From Proteromonas lacertae (lineage: Eukaryota; Sar; Bigyra; Opalinata; Proteromonadidae), in NCBI GenBank assembly GCA_002245135.1, contig NGBS01000890.1:1-64000 (forward strand): a DNA stretch of 64,000 bases. The letters are read 5' to 3'. Below the pieces are notes generated by a model, which was not told where the DNA came from, ran no database searches, and saw nothing but the letters and a program-made list of their open reading frames with translations. Below, piece by piece: positions 24,258-37,000 of the stretch. Position numbers and translations under genes: made by a program. The number at the start of each line of letters is the position of its first letter. The first letter of the stretch is position 1.

Positions 24258-26761
24258 TTACAAGCAACGATATCCAAGCCAATTTTTTGCCTGAAAATGC
24301 ATTTTCTCCATTTCAGACATTACAAGTCTCATTCCACCATCGCCTGGTTTTGTAGGACTTAATTTATCAAAAACAACTTTCGCTCGCTGCCAGTCTCCTT
24401 TTATATAAAATTTAACTGCTTCCTCATATTGTGTCATATAATTCTTAGATAAGCCATCTTGTAATGATTCAATACATGGATCAAATGAATAATCTATCCT
24501 ATTTTCTTTGGGATTACCGATTAACAAATCCCTACATTATGTAGGTTAGTTATATCAAAAGTATATATATCTGTGAAATCAGTAGAACCTGCAAATTTTA
24601 CTCTATCTATATGTCTACATCTAGCTCTAGCGTCAAATGGCAAGATATACCAAAATTCGCCACTCATCAGTAGAGGTAAATGATATACTGGTGATAAATC
24701 TTGAATTTGTTCAGCCATGTTAGCATTCTTCGATAGGTAAGAAGCATCAATCTTAAAATCAGTACCAATAGGCTCCTTCAATAGCCCAACCAACGTGTAA
24801 GCCATATCCTATCTGTATTTGATATCCCACACCAAATCTATCTGTTATTTGAGTTGTGTTAACAAATTCTTTCAATTGAGTACCAGCTATCTTACTGACA
24901 CCTCTGTTACTTTCATCAATACTAATAATTGATTGTAAAAATGCAGATAATGCATTGGAAGCAATAATCTCAGTTTGACTATTTCTCCATTTATTAGCTG
25001 GCATTTTTGGATTTACTGATATTTTCCAAACCAATAGAAAAGCATCACCAATATTCTTATTAGCAGCACCACCAAACATTGATACGTTGTTATGAACAAT
25101 AGATGCGACAGTATTAACGAATTTCAACACATCTTCTTGTAAACACTCAGTAATACTTGTAAATGAACGAATATCACAAAATCCAAATATTGCCGCCATT
25201 CTTCTACCAGCTATGAAGACATTTAAACTACAATCACCACTGAGGTTTTTAATGATGATTTCTGCACCAGCTTCTCCAAAACCAATACATAATAAGATTA
25301 CCTACTTTATTCAATGTTTTCTCTAATAAAGCTGTTTCATAAGCAGTACTTTGAGCTGTTTTCTGATTCTTTGACATATAAACGGCACTTCAATGGATTT
25401 GCAGCTAAATCATTCACTGTTTTCATCATTCTTTCAATTGGACGAATTACTAAGGTATGAGCATCTTGTGCAAACATCAAGCTTGACCATCCTAATAAAA
25501 TGATGATTAACAATGTTTTGATCATGTTTAAACCTGCCTCACTCTGTTTAAAATCTTTAATATTATAAATTACTTTTGTTTCACAAGGTGGTTCTGAAGA
25601 TGGTCGAGATACTGCCATATGATCATCGTCAAAACACAAGTCATCTATATATTCCACTATTTCATGACTTCTGTAATTTTTACCAATATATTCTTCAGTA
25701 GTAAGTTCATTATAATGCCAAAATGACTCATTATTTGTTGTGTATTGTTTGAGAAGTGATTGAAATTTATCTTCACTTAACCTATTTAATGATATATATA
25801 TATATATATTCATACATAGTTGAAGGAATAGTCCTCATTGGACAAGTTCTATTACATAATCTAAAATACATTAACCCTGCCTCGCTATTTACCATTTGGT
25901 TTAATAATATACCGAATATCCTATCATTTACTTTATAATCTAACTGCATTTTATGAACTAATCTTGTATTCTCATATATACCAGTGGCATCATACTCAGG
26001 AAAACCTTGAATAGCATATATACCACTTATCATCAACAATGACTATTAATTAATTAAAAATTCATAATTATACTATTAAAATTACTCTACAAGTAGCTAA
26101 TTCGGAGAATACTTGTCCAACTTTAGTTGGCTTTTCCTTCTCTTTCTTATCATTAGTTATATTAGACAAATTACCTTGATTTGTGTGAGATCTACCTGCT
26201 CTCTTTGGAGCCACTCTGAATAGTTTGAATAATCTCATCAATCTGATTAAACGTAATACTCTTAAAAATGTATTGACTGTTTTACTATTTAAATCTGCTG
26301 TTAATCCGACTGATTGGTCTGTTAAAATAGTCATAGTAGATATCCAGTCCAACCAATAATATGTGAGTTTTATAATTTTAGGAAATGTGATATATGTAAA
26401 TACAAGATCAAAAATGAAAATGATAAATGACAACTATAACAATAGAGCAGTTCAATTTATACAATTGTTAGAACTTGAAATGCTATATCCGAATTCATCG
26501 GACAGAAGGCTAGCCGAAAGTCCTCAGCGAATAATGTGTAAATCTATACATAATTAAAAGCTAATATCATACAGTCAATAGTAATATCAAAACTTTATAT
26601 ACTGGACTTTCCAATATGAAATTAACACATTTCTTCGATCTTGAAAGACTTTCTTCCTCTTCGTTTTGATATACACTAGGCTGATTGTTTATGGAATTTT
26701 TATTATAACGGGTTGATTTCACATAGGCGTCATTGTCAGACTGCTTAACCAAACGAGCCAT
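24258..26761 (-). pseudogene. Voltage-sensor-like nucleotide cyclase, copy 2, frame-broken
   Basis: This tandem paralog of the neighbouring cyclase keeps the same order of domains and the same intron positions: Arg-bearing helix (LRLIRLMRLFKLFRVAP), CNRTC loop, IERMMKTVNDLAANPL linker, GFCDIRSFTS, NKNIGDAFL and NANMAEQIQDL. At least four single-base frame breaks are needed to read it through. They lie near 24533 (one G short), 24772 (one C extra), 25293 (one extra base) and 25387 (one A extra), mostly inside the cyclase domain. This is far denser than in the neighbouring gene, so I favour a young pseudogene. A mis-assembled duplicate is the alternative. No in-frame nonsense mutations were noticed apart from those caused by the shifts. 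Confidence 0.7.
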
Positions 26762-26800
26762 AATAACAGAAATCTGCAAGCTTTTTCAAACCTTATTATA

Positions 26801-26816
26801 TCAAACTTCAGTTTGA
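26801..26816. promoter_or_regulatory. Perfect inverted repeat TCAAAC/GTTTGA in a bidirectional promoter
   Basis: This lies in the 115-bp gap between the divergent cyclase copy 2 (start 26761) and the five-module gene (start 26877), with a 4-nt spacer. Nearby CAAGCTTTTTCAAAC at 26777-26791 adds a second partial copy. One element may serve both genes. Confidence 0.5.
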
Positions 26817-26876
26817 TTTTTCTTTTCTCTTATTCTCATTATATAGTAATAATATAACTTATACAGCAGAATAAAT

Positions 26877-29048
26877 ATGGATGAAAAACCTTACATATAC
26901 ACAATTCAGAGTCCATCTATGCATAAACCCATTTCTATAATAAGAAACCTCTCAGAGAGTGATATATCAAATGAAAGATCAAATTACAAATGTGAAAGTT
27001 TAGCTACATTAGATTTAAGTCAAACATTTATAGATTCAAACTCAAATCAAAATGAAGCACAATATCAATATAGTTCAAGGTCATCTCCATCAAAATCAAA
27101 CAATTTTAAATCACCAATATCAAAACAATTGCAATCAATTTATAAACTATCAGACTATAATCCTGAAAGAATATCTTCTCATCAACCTCCCAGAAAACCT
27201 CCACCAGAACCTCCAATAATCCATATCCAAGAGAATAAAAAGAAAAGTCCATATTTGACAGGTAAAGACTTACAAAAGAGAAATATATTAACAAATACTC
27301 CATATATAAAATCCATTGAAAAGAAACAACAACAAGAAACTAAATCTCCATCAAACATGAAAATAATAACAAAATTTGAAAAGAAAAATTTAAAAAGAAA
27401 AGATATAAACGAAAAGAATAATTCTTCTATTTCTGAATCAGATTCAGATTTAGAATTATATTCGTTTTCTAATAATAATAATAATATTTCAATTCCTACA
27501 CCAAATTGTTCTCCAATAAGAAGAAGAAGAACTAATGAAATAGAATCATCCTCACCTTCCATAATTATTCCTCCAACACCATTTACACTTGAACCTCGTT
27601 ATTTATCTTCAAATCCAAAATTAGTGGTTGTTGGTGGTTTAATATATGAAAAGAGTGAATATTATTCATTTCCAATGACTGAAAATGTGTTAACTAAAGA
27701 AGAAAGAGCCTTGAAATATTGTGTAACTCCAACAAAATGGAATGATTATTTGTTGAAGAAAATATGTGAAAATCCAAAGAATAATAAACCAATCAATACA
27801 ATTAATGATAAAATAGTAGTAATAAATGGAAAAGAATATAAAAAATATGAATATAAAACAATTCCTATCGTTGAAAATCATATGAGAAATGATGAAAAGA
27901 AATTAAAATATAAAATCCCTCCAAATGATTGGAATAAAATGGTAAAAATAAAATTGAATAAATTAAATTTAAGTGATAGTAGAATAGGTGATTTAGTAAG
28001 TGAAAATGATATATTATATGTGGATGAAAGTGAATATAATAATGGTATAATAACTCCAATTAATAATTCTCATTTTAATGAATCATTTAGTAGTTATAAT
28101 GATGATAAAAATAGTGAAGATGAGTATGTTGAAATTAATGGATGTATGTATAATAAAAAAGAATATAAGACGATTGACTATGTTGAAAATAATATGAAAA
28201 AAGAAGAAAAGAGTTTAAAATATAAAATTCCTCCAAGTGATTGGAATCAATTAATTAGATATAAATTGAATAGAGTTGTAGTAAATGGAAAAGAAAAAGA
28301 TTATAATTATAATAAATTGAAAGAATTGATGGAAGAAGAAAATGAAGAAGAAGAAGAAAATGAGAATAATAAGTGCTTTAATACTTCTATTAGTTTAACT
28401 ACGAATAAAACCCAAATATCATCTCCTCAATCTCCTTTAGTTACAATTCATGGAATAAAATATAAGAAATCGTTATATAAAAATAATCCATTATTAGAGA
28501 ATATATTAAATGAAGAGGAGAGGAATATGAAATATAAAATAAGTCCATCTAAATGGAATAAGATGTTGAGCAATTATATTATAAAATTGGAGAATGAAAA
28601 TGAAGATGAAATATCAAATATAAACAATAATAATAATGATAATAATAATAATATACAAATTATATCTACTCCAATTCAGACATCTAAATCAAATAATAAA
28701 AAACAAGAAATTGAACCTATACCACCATGGGAATGTGTGATGGTGAAAGGTAGAAGATATGCAAAGAAAGATTATGTAGATGATGAAAATATTGAAAGAT
28801 TACTTTCGCCTAAAGATAGAGAAAAGAAATACTCTGTAACTCCAAAAGAATGGAGAATATTTTTAACAATAAAACGAAGTGAAATAATAAAATCAATAAA
28901 AAGAGAAAATAATAATAATAATGGTTGTGTTATATCATCTCCTTTAAAGAATGAAATAAAAATAATAAATAATGAAGAAGATGATATTAATTATTTGAGT
29001 GATGGATCATTCTTTTTTCTATTTTCTTTAATATTAATTTACTTCTAA
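26877..29048 (+). CDS. Five-module repeat protein of unknown family
   Basis: This 723-residue, Asn/Lys/Glu-rich protein has no domain I recognise. A disordered first third (Ser, Pro and Asn rich) is followed by five copies of a ~48-residue module at about residues 249-296, 311-361, 418-465, 521-571 and 618-668. Each copy reads V-x-(V/I)-x-G-x-x-Y-x-K-x-x-Y, then EN or IE, an acidic/basic stretch (EER..K, DEK..K), KY, (V/I)-(P/S/T)-P-x-x-W. Trp and Tyr are invariant. Modules are joined by Asn-rich linkers of 15-60 residues. No signal peptide or membrane segment is seen. The last residues (FFFLFSLILIYF) look like read-through into a non-coding tail or an unspliced intron, so the true 3' end is uncertain; it overlaps the convergent neighbour by 15 bp. 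Confidence 0.75.
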   Translation: MDEKPYIYTIQSPSMHKPISIIRNLSESDISNERSNYKCESLATLDLSQTFIDSNSNQNEAQYQYSSRSSPSKSNNFKSPISKQLQSIYKLSDYNPERISSHQPPRKPPPEPPIIHIQENKKKSPYLTGKDLQKRNILTNTPYIKSIEKKQQQETKSPSNMKIITKFEKKNLKRKDINEKNNSSISESDSDLELYSFSNNNNNISIPTPNCSPIRRRRTNEIESSSPSIIIPPTPFTLEPRYLSSNPKLVVVGGLIYEKSEYYSFPMTENVLTKEERALKYCVTPTKWNDYLLKKICENPKNNKPINTINDKIVVINGKEYKKYEYKTIPIVENHMRNDEKKLKYKIPPNDWNKMVKIKLNKLNLSDSRIGDLVSENDILYVDESEYNNGIITPINNSHFNESFSSYNDDKNSEDEYVEINGCMYNKKEYKTIDYVENNMKKEEKSLKYKIPPSDWNQLIRYKLNRVVVNGKEKDYNYNKLKELMEEENEEEEENENNKCFNTSISLTTNKTQISSPQSPLVTIHGIKYKKSLYKNNPLLENILNEEERNMKYKISPSKWNKMLSNYIIKLENENEDEISNINNNNNDNNNNIQIISTPIQTSKSNNKKQEIEPIPPWECVMVKGRRYAKKDYVDDENIERLLSPKDREKKYSVTPKEWRIFLTIKRSEIIKSIKRENNNNNGCVISSPLKNEIKIINNEEDDINYLSDGSFFFLFSLILIYF
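27621..28880 (+). repeat. Five diverged copies of a ~145-bp coding module
   Basis: Protein-level repeats start near 27621, 27808, 28128, 28437 and 28728. They are recognisable by G-x-x-Y near the start and P-x-x-W near the end. DNA identity is low, so the duplication is old and maintained by selection on the protein. Confidence 0.7.
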
Positions 29049-30856
29049 GTTTTTTTTGTTTGGATGATTATCTTTTATTTTTGTTTTAAATTCTTCATAA
29101 TTAGAAATTTTATTACGAAAAATATTTAATTTTTGTAACTCTTTGCATTTATGAAGATTATTAAGAAGTTTTTCTGCTCCATCATCACCAATTTCATTTC
29201 CATCTAGAGTAAAAATCCTCAAATTGGGAAGTTTATATATATATTCACACAAATATTTCACTCCCTCATCACCAATCTTATTGCCTATTTATTATGATAG
29301 TTTATAATATCAATACTAGAAATACATAAACATTCTATGTTAGGAATGGTGTATATATATAACATCAATAATTTCATATCATTGCTTCTTAATCTACAAC
29401 CTATGCTATGTAAAAAGAACAAATAATACGAATGCATTTTAGACTTTTCAGATTTGGAATGTAATAAAGATTCTTTAATAATATATTGATGTCATAGCTA
29501 CCAATTGAATTTTCATTTAAACACAACTCTTCCAAATTTGGAAAGTATTTTAGACATTCTGAGAATGTATTAAAGCCATTTTTGCCAAATCCATTACCTA
29601 CAACAAGCATTATAACATTTTATATACAAGTCATGTTAATACTTGTAACATTCCTCATTATATAAAGTCTAGAATATAAATATGTCATTCCTTCATCATT
29701 TACTTTAACTAATTACTATAAATACTAAACACTTATACCAAAATAAAAATTCAAATCATTACCTTCATTGTTTTTGCATTTATTAATCTCATCGTTGATT
29801 TTCTTTTCTATGTTACAATAATTTTATATAATGAATACTTATCTCTTCAGCCATTTCTTTTTCTTTTACTTCATTTCCAACTGAAAATACTCTTGGTCGT
29901 ATGTCAATTGGATTAATTGGAATTTGAAACTGACTTTCTACATTAAATGGATTTACTGGAACTTTTGGTTTTGCATAAAGTTCATCTACTTTCACTTTTA
30001 GATGAAGTTCATTTAATTCTATTTATAATAGTATTAAGATGATTTATATATATATACTTTTCAACTCAGTAATTGTTTCATCCAGCTTTAATCTGTATTT
30101 CTTTTCTTTACATAACACACTATTTACATATGTGTTTAGTTCATCGGCATATTCACATTCCAATGGTTTATAGTCTATATTTTCTATGTTCTTCATTGTT
30201 TCTAACACATTTGAACCTACAAATGGATATTTACCACTCATTATATAGTAAAACACTAAACCAAAATTCCAAGTATCACTTGAAATATCTAATTCTTTTC
30301 CCATTAATTCATCTATACAAACAAAACATAAATCTTTTTCTTTTCTATTTCTTTCCCCTTCTTTTCCTTTATACAGCAGATTATTACAATAATCATTTAT
30401 TACAACTTTACCATTTTCATATAAGAAAATATTGGAAGGTTTTAAATCACCATGAATTGTTTTACTATTATGTAAGGATTTCAAACCTAATAAAATTTCA
30501 TACAATACTTCATGTGGTCCATTAATTTCAAAATATTTTACTGGATTTATTCTTTCTAAACAAATACTCATCTCTGGTTGAACTATTATCAATTTATCGT
30601 CCATTAATTCAATAGTTTCATATTTCATTATTTTTTCATTATTTAATCTGTTTATCATTTTCATTTTAGTTACAACACTATTTACTGTTGATTGAACTAA
30701 ATTTTCTAATCTAATCATTTTTATTATATGAAACTCTTCATTATTCTTTTTCTTTACACGAAATGTTGTATTATATAGTACACTATCACTACACATCTAA
30801 ATATGTACACATGTTATTAGTTATACCTCATACTTATCTCCAAGAATTCTATTCAT
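29034..30856 (-). CDS. Kinase-like protein with C-terminal LRR repeats, copy 1
   Basis: A protein-kinase-like domain (residues about 10-255) is fused to RNI-type leucine-rich repeats. The domain has a candidate VAIK Lys (IIKM), HGDLKPSNIFL in place of HRDLKxxN, NDYCN in place of DFG, and SSDTWNFGLVFYYIMSGKYPFVG for subdomain IX. No Gly-rich loop is visible. LRRs include NLEELCLNENSIGSYD, NKIGDEGVKYLCEYI and NLRIFTLDGNEIGDDG, each near an exon boundary, and end with NKISNYEEFKTKIKDNHPNKK. About seven tiny introns fit. The catalytic Asp residues survive but HRD lacks Arg and DFG lacks Phe/Gly, so activity is doubtful. A paralog lies at 50650-52355. Confidence 0.78.
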
Positions 30857-30874
30857 GCCATTATTCAAAATATC

Positions 30875-30898
30875 TCAAGCTTTTTTACACTAGCTTGA
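30875..30898 (-). promoter_or_regulatory. Inverted repeat TCAAGC/GCTTGA upstream of kinase-LRR copy 1
   Basis: Symmetric half-sites with a 12-nt spacer, 19 bp upstream of the start codon at 30856. Same position class as the other elements of this type in the window. Confidence 0.45.
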
Positions 30899-31032
30899 TA
30901 TTCTATTTTGAATAAATACCACTATTTTCGATATATGATATATCTATTATAATTCTACTTCACATTATAAGAATATTTAAAATTTTATAAGTAAAAACAG
31001 TGAATAAAATAATAATATTTATCTAAGTCAGA

Positions 31033-34000
31033 TTATATTCTAACACCTGAATCTTTCAAAGCATCAACTATTTGTTCAGCTGTTTTTCTAACATGTTTCT
31101 TACCTCCACCTATTCGAACATAAATACAATAACCTCCTAAGAATAAAACTCCTCCGACAATTATACAACCAATTATTATTCCAATTAATGCACCAACCAT
31201 ACTTCCTGAACATTCATCGATTGGAGATTGCCAAACTGCATTTCCATCTACATAAATACATCTTCTCATTATATAACCAGATCGACCTCCTTCACATTTC
31301 ATTATAGCATTATTACCTACTAAAGTTTCTGGAAAACCACCATTTGCTGCACATTTCTTTGCTATAAATTCTAATGTGATTGTTACACTCGTTGATTTAC
31401 CATTCATATCTGTTACTGTTATTAAATAATCTTGTTGAGCAACATCAACTACAGAAACTCCTTGTAAATAACCAGAGGAATATATCATAAAACCATCTGG
31501 TAATGGTGGATTTACTGAAACTGATAAACCATCTCCAATTACATCAAATAATTGAATTGACACTAATGTTCCTGTTGCTACTGTTACATTTTTCTTTATT
31601 GTTGAATCAGGGATTACTGGTTTATCACTCTTTACTATTTCAATTGATATTTTCAATTGAATTGACACTTTTCCATTGGATACACTGATTGTATAAGTTG
31701 TATTTCGATTAACTGTTTTGGCATAGCCATTAAATCTTCCATTCTTCGAATCCATTGTTATTCCAATAGGTAATGATGGAGTGATTGAATAAACTAAATT
31801 ATTTCCACTTACTACAAAGAATTGAGCATTGAATAATTCTTCACCTGCTATTAATGTAACAGATTCATTTTGACTTATTATTACTGGATTATCTGATTCA
31901 ATTATTGAAACTGGAATATCTTTGGATATTGTTTCATTACCACCAGAACATGAGAATGTATAATTAACAGCTGATTGAATTGGAGCTGTTACTTTTCCAC
32001 TCATTACACCTGTTACTGCATCATATGTTAAAGTGGATGGTAAATCTTTATCAATACTGTAACTTAATTCCTTAGCATAACATACTATTGGATATTGATT
32101 TTGATAATCATACATATATACTAATTCTAATTTATCTACAGATTCAACCATTACTGGATTTTCAGGAGCAGAAATATCAAATAAAACATTTCTATTAAGT
32201 TCTTCACCAGCAGTATTTTTTATTGTGAATAAACTTAAATGAGTAATTGGTTTAGTTATTTTACCTGTAACATTACTAGTTGTTGAGTTTAATGTTAAAC
32301 CTTTTGGAAGTTCATCTACACTATATGTAACAGGAAACTCACTTTTTACCCAAAATAATTGTTCTATTATTTCTTGATTTACTTCTGCATGAACTTCTGG
32401 TCTATACTTATAAATATACATATTTCTATTTTCCATAATAATTACTGTCATCTTAATATTATTCGCACCATATTTATTAACAGCATAAAAAAGAATTTCG
32501 TAAATTCCTCCTTCATAAGGAATTCCAGATATTAAACCAGTTTTTTTATCATATATTAATCCTGGAATAAATTCAAGTGATGGACAACTTTCGCATACAA
32601 AACTATAAGATGTTGGATTTCCTATAACTTCATATATTGATTCATTTATATAAGTAATTCCTTCATATAATCTAACTCTTGTGTCTGTATTGATGAATCT
32701 AGGTCCTTCTCCACAAGTTGTATTTACTTCAATCCAAACACCAAAGTTTGAACAATAGAAATATCTTTCACCTACAAAACTATCTTCAAGACAATTAGCT
32801 TTAAAAAAAGTATTGGATATTCCTTCAGGTAATTGTTCATCATCATTTTCTTGACATTTCTTTGTTCGACATAAATGATATCCAATTTCTTTTATTTCCA
32901 TTTGCTTATCTGTTGGGTTCATTTGATTTGATTCTGGAATATCAATTCTTACACTTTCATATAACGTATATGGATCTACATTGAAGGTTGCTCTTCCAGG
33001 GGAATTTTTCTTCAAAATCATGTAATTAACTGGATCTAATGAACCTATTTCCACATTTTCTGAACCTGTCATACCACTTAATCTTATTTTCTTTGGATAA
33101 TGTGAATCGGAAGAAGTTGCAGCATACATTGTAAACTGATTAAAGGCATAATGATTATTTTCACCAAATGAATAATCTGTATATGATTGACCATCTACAT
33201 CTCCATAATAATCAATCCAGGAAGTTCCAGTTGATAAATCAAAGGCTTTATCAGATGAAGCTATATCATATTTACCATAACTTTTACTTGATGAATCTGT
33301 CACTCTTCCTCCATGAAGTGATAATACAATACAATCTTCATCATTATCTCCAACTAATGGGAATATGAAGAATTTATCTTCATTTGGGAAATTATCATCA
33401 TTTGGACTTTTATGAATTTCATAAGTTATTATTGCTGTTTCATTTAAATCATCGATTGGCAATATGAAATTTTCTTCTCTCGATTTATCATAAGCTGAAT
33501 CTCCTGGAGTATTTTCATCTATATCTCCACTTGGCAATTTGTCTTTGAATATTACTCTTCCATTTACTCGAACTATTACACCTGATTTATGTTTAATTCG
33601 AAGGAAATAGCCTGAATATTTTTCATAATTTGGGAATAACATGTCATATCTCAAATAGTATGTTGGTTTAGATTGTTCTGGTTTTGGTAATTCTTTTATT
33701 GTACTTTTTACCCAAGAAACTGATGTATTATCAAATTGCCAATCTGGAATATATTCTTGACTATATTGCCATTCAGTATGTGTATCAACAAGATAGTTAA
33801 CTATTTAATATATAAGTATATAATCCTACATACAGTCAAACGTTTTATTTACTTCGCCATTATCAGAATAAAACACTGTGTATCTTCCAATAATTGAATT
33901 ACCAGCTGATAATGTCATATTAGAATTACCCCAACCATAACCAGTAAAATCAATTAATCTCAATGTATAAACTCCTTCTGTTACACATATCTTTATCTTA

Positions 34001-37000
34001 TAAATCGAATTAGCAAAATATGATCCTGTAAGTCCTTCATACATAACTTCATCTTTAGAGTTTATTAATTGATATCCTGGTCTTTCATAGAATTCTCCTA
34101 CAGCTAAGGTTAATCCAATTAAGAATTTTCCAGCATTATCACAATCATCTTCTTGAGTATCAGGAATAACTTGTATTATCATATCAAATGAAACTTGACC
34201 TTTATCATTATAAGCTGTGATTTTAAAATTTGTTATATTTGTTACTTCTTCAGCTCTTCCATATAATCTGCCAGTCATATTGTTAAATATAATACCTTTT
34301 GGTAATGTAGAAGGAGTTATCGAATAATGATCTATGAATGTTTCAGCTATTGGAAGTAATAATACTTCATCATTTTGATAATATGTTGCATTGTTTGTAA
34401 TATACTTAAACTTCGGTAAAACAGGATCTATTACAAATAATAATATATAAAAAATTTACATATATACCTGTGTTAAGAGTAATTGTTTTTGATGATGAAT
34501 ATGGAAAATCTGCATAATATCTATATACTCTTACACCATCATTATAAACTGTAAAGTAATAGTCAAATAATCCACTTACATAGATTTTATAAGTATCAAC
34601 AGGAAGACATTTACTGTAACTACGAGGTAAACTAACTGTTTCATTCTCAAATGCATCAATTACCTTTGTACTATTGGATGAGCTAACAGTAAGTGCCAAG
34701 TATAATCCATTATCAACAAAATCATTACTAAAATGAAATACATGTCTTTTGCCACTTTCACACGAATTATCTGCTTTTATAATTAATGAAAATTCTTTAT
34801 TATCACCATCAGATGGAAGAACATAAGCATTTACTATTATTCTTGTATTTAACACTTCTCTTGCACTTCCTGAAAGTGTTGAACTTTCCCAATTAAATGT
34901 AAATCCAACTGGAATATTCTCTATTCCAAATGAAATTACATATCCAGTTTCAATATGGAATTGAAGGTCATAGAATTCACCTACAACTAAAGTAATCTCA
35001 TCACTATATTTCTTTCCACTTTGAAGATCCAATATATAAAAACCAGATGGAGATTCAACAGCTATTCAAATAATAATTATAGTTGTAATATATATTATTA
35101 TACGTTTTATAGAAATATAAATTGTTGTTGAAACAGATTTATCTTTTGAACTTGTTACTGTTATTGTATGTTCTTTCAATTCAATAAGTCTTTCAATGGT
35201 TGGAGTTCCTGCTATTATTACGGGATTGAATGGATTATTTGAACAATGAGCTTCTAAACCATCGGGTAATGGAGGATTAACTTTTACATCTTTACAATCA
35301 AAATCTTCAACTGGAATTCCATTATTTTCTACTACTTGACCTTTTAGATAAGTAGCTGTACTTTGACTCATCATAAAATAATCATTTACTGGAATATATC
35401 TAAATGGAAGGAAATCACTATAAGCATCTTCAGTTTGATTTGATTTCTTCCACGAGAGTTTGAAACAAGCATGACCTTGATGTGAAACATAATATATTTG
35501 AACAAAGAATGAATCATCAGTTAAATTATAATCAAAATAACTTGGATTATCTACCTTATTTCTTCCTGGTTTTGATAATATTTCTTTATTATCAATATAA
35601 ATCCAATAACCACCTTCGGCATTTATTTTGAAAGTATTAATACCAATATCTTCTTTTTGTGCATGAAGATAACCTTCCCAATAAACACCATAATCATCAA
35701 GAAATTCGATACTCAATCCTTCGGGATGAGGTTTCTCTTGTGTTTCTTCTATAAATGGCTGATCTTGCTTTTGAATGTAAGATGCTTCTAAACCATCTAC
35801 ACTTGGTCCATATTTGGTAAATAAACTTGTATCAAAATCATGAGGTTTATAATAATAAGATCGAACTCCTTCTATAGTTTTCTTTGTTACACGAAGTTTT
35901 ATTGTTATTTCATTTGTTTCACTATCTCCATTTTTACATTTCACTTTATATTCTGTTTGTTCCATTTCAGATTGTGGATGGCCTTTTATACCATCAACTG
36001 TTACTTCTGATCCTTCGGGTAATTCTGCATTATTACTAATCCAACAACTTTCAGCTTTACCTCTTCCAACATGAAGTGCAGTTAAACTGAAAGCATCATA
36101 TAACCAACTTACTTCTAAAGAATCGGTAGATAAAAACATTACTGGATCAAAAGAAGATTTGGAATATTTAAATGGAATTGTTTTTCTTGTTGAACTATCT
36201 GGTGTTGAATAGTCAAATACAAATCTAAAATCTAATCCTTCACCTCCCATGAATTCGATTAATACTCTTCGCAAACCACTCTCTAATTGAACTTTTGTTG
36301 ATTGTAATGATTCATTAAATGGTTTACATTCGCTCCAATCTGATAATATTTCTACATCATCAATAAATACTCGACCATTCATTTCATTACCAGTTTGCAT
36401 GTAAAATGTATATTCACCAGTTGTTTCAATATCAATAAATCCATCCATTGTACCATTAAATGTTGTTACTATTCCCCAAACGAAAATACCCATCTTACTT
36501 TTCCATTCTTCAAAATTTGTTAAACCATACAAATCATTCATTGCACCTTCATAGAAATCATAAACAGATATACCATCATAATAATCACCACATCTTGTTG
36601 TTTCCAAATCATTGAATCTAACATAAATACCTTCATTTAATTCAGGATTTTCAACTTTAACAATTTCTATTTCAAATATACCACTACCTATTTCATTTGT
36701 ACCATTTATTGTTATTATCATGTTGGTTTGAGGATTGAAATTATCAAATCTCAAATAAGGACCATCTTGACTAATACCTTTCACATCTTTGGGGAAAATT
36801 GACCAACCATCTTCAGGAATTTCACTTGTGGATGTACAAACTATAACTGTATTAATAAGAGAAACAGTTGTAAGTTTTGAAATACCACAATTTATAACAG
36901 GAGCAGACATGCCTAGGAAAATTAAGGATTTAAACATACAAACAATTTTTAATCTGCAAACAGCAGCATCTTCTTTTCCTGCATTATATGTTATGGTGTA

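Noticed and set aside
29000..29046. Possible AT-AC intron at the 3' end of the five-module gene (TTTCTTTAATATTAATTTAC)
   Set aside because: The branch and acceptor look suitable, but no ATATC(C/T)TT donor precedes it and the downstream exon opens only a few codons.
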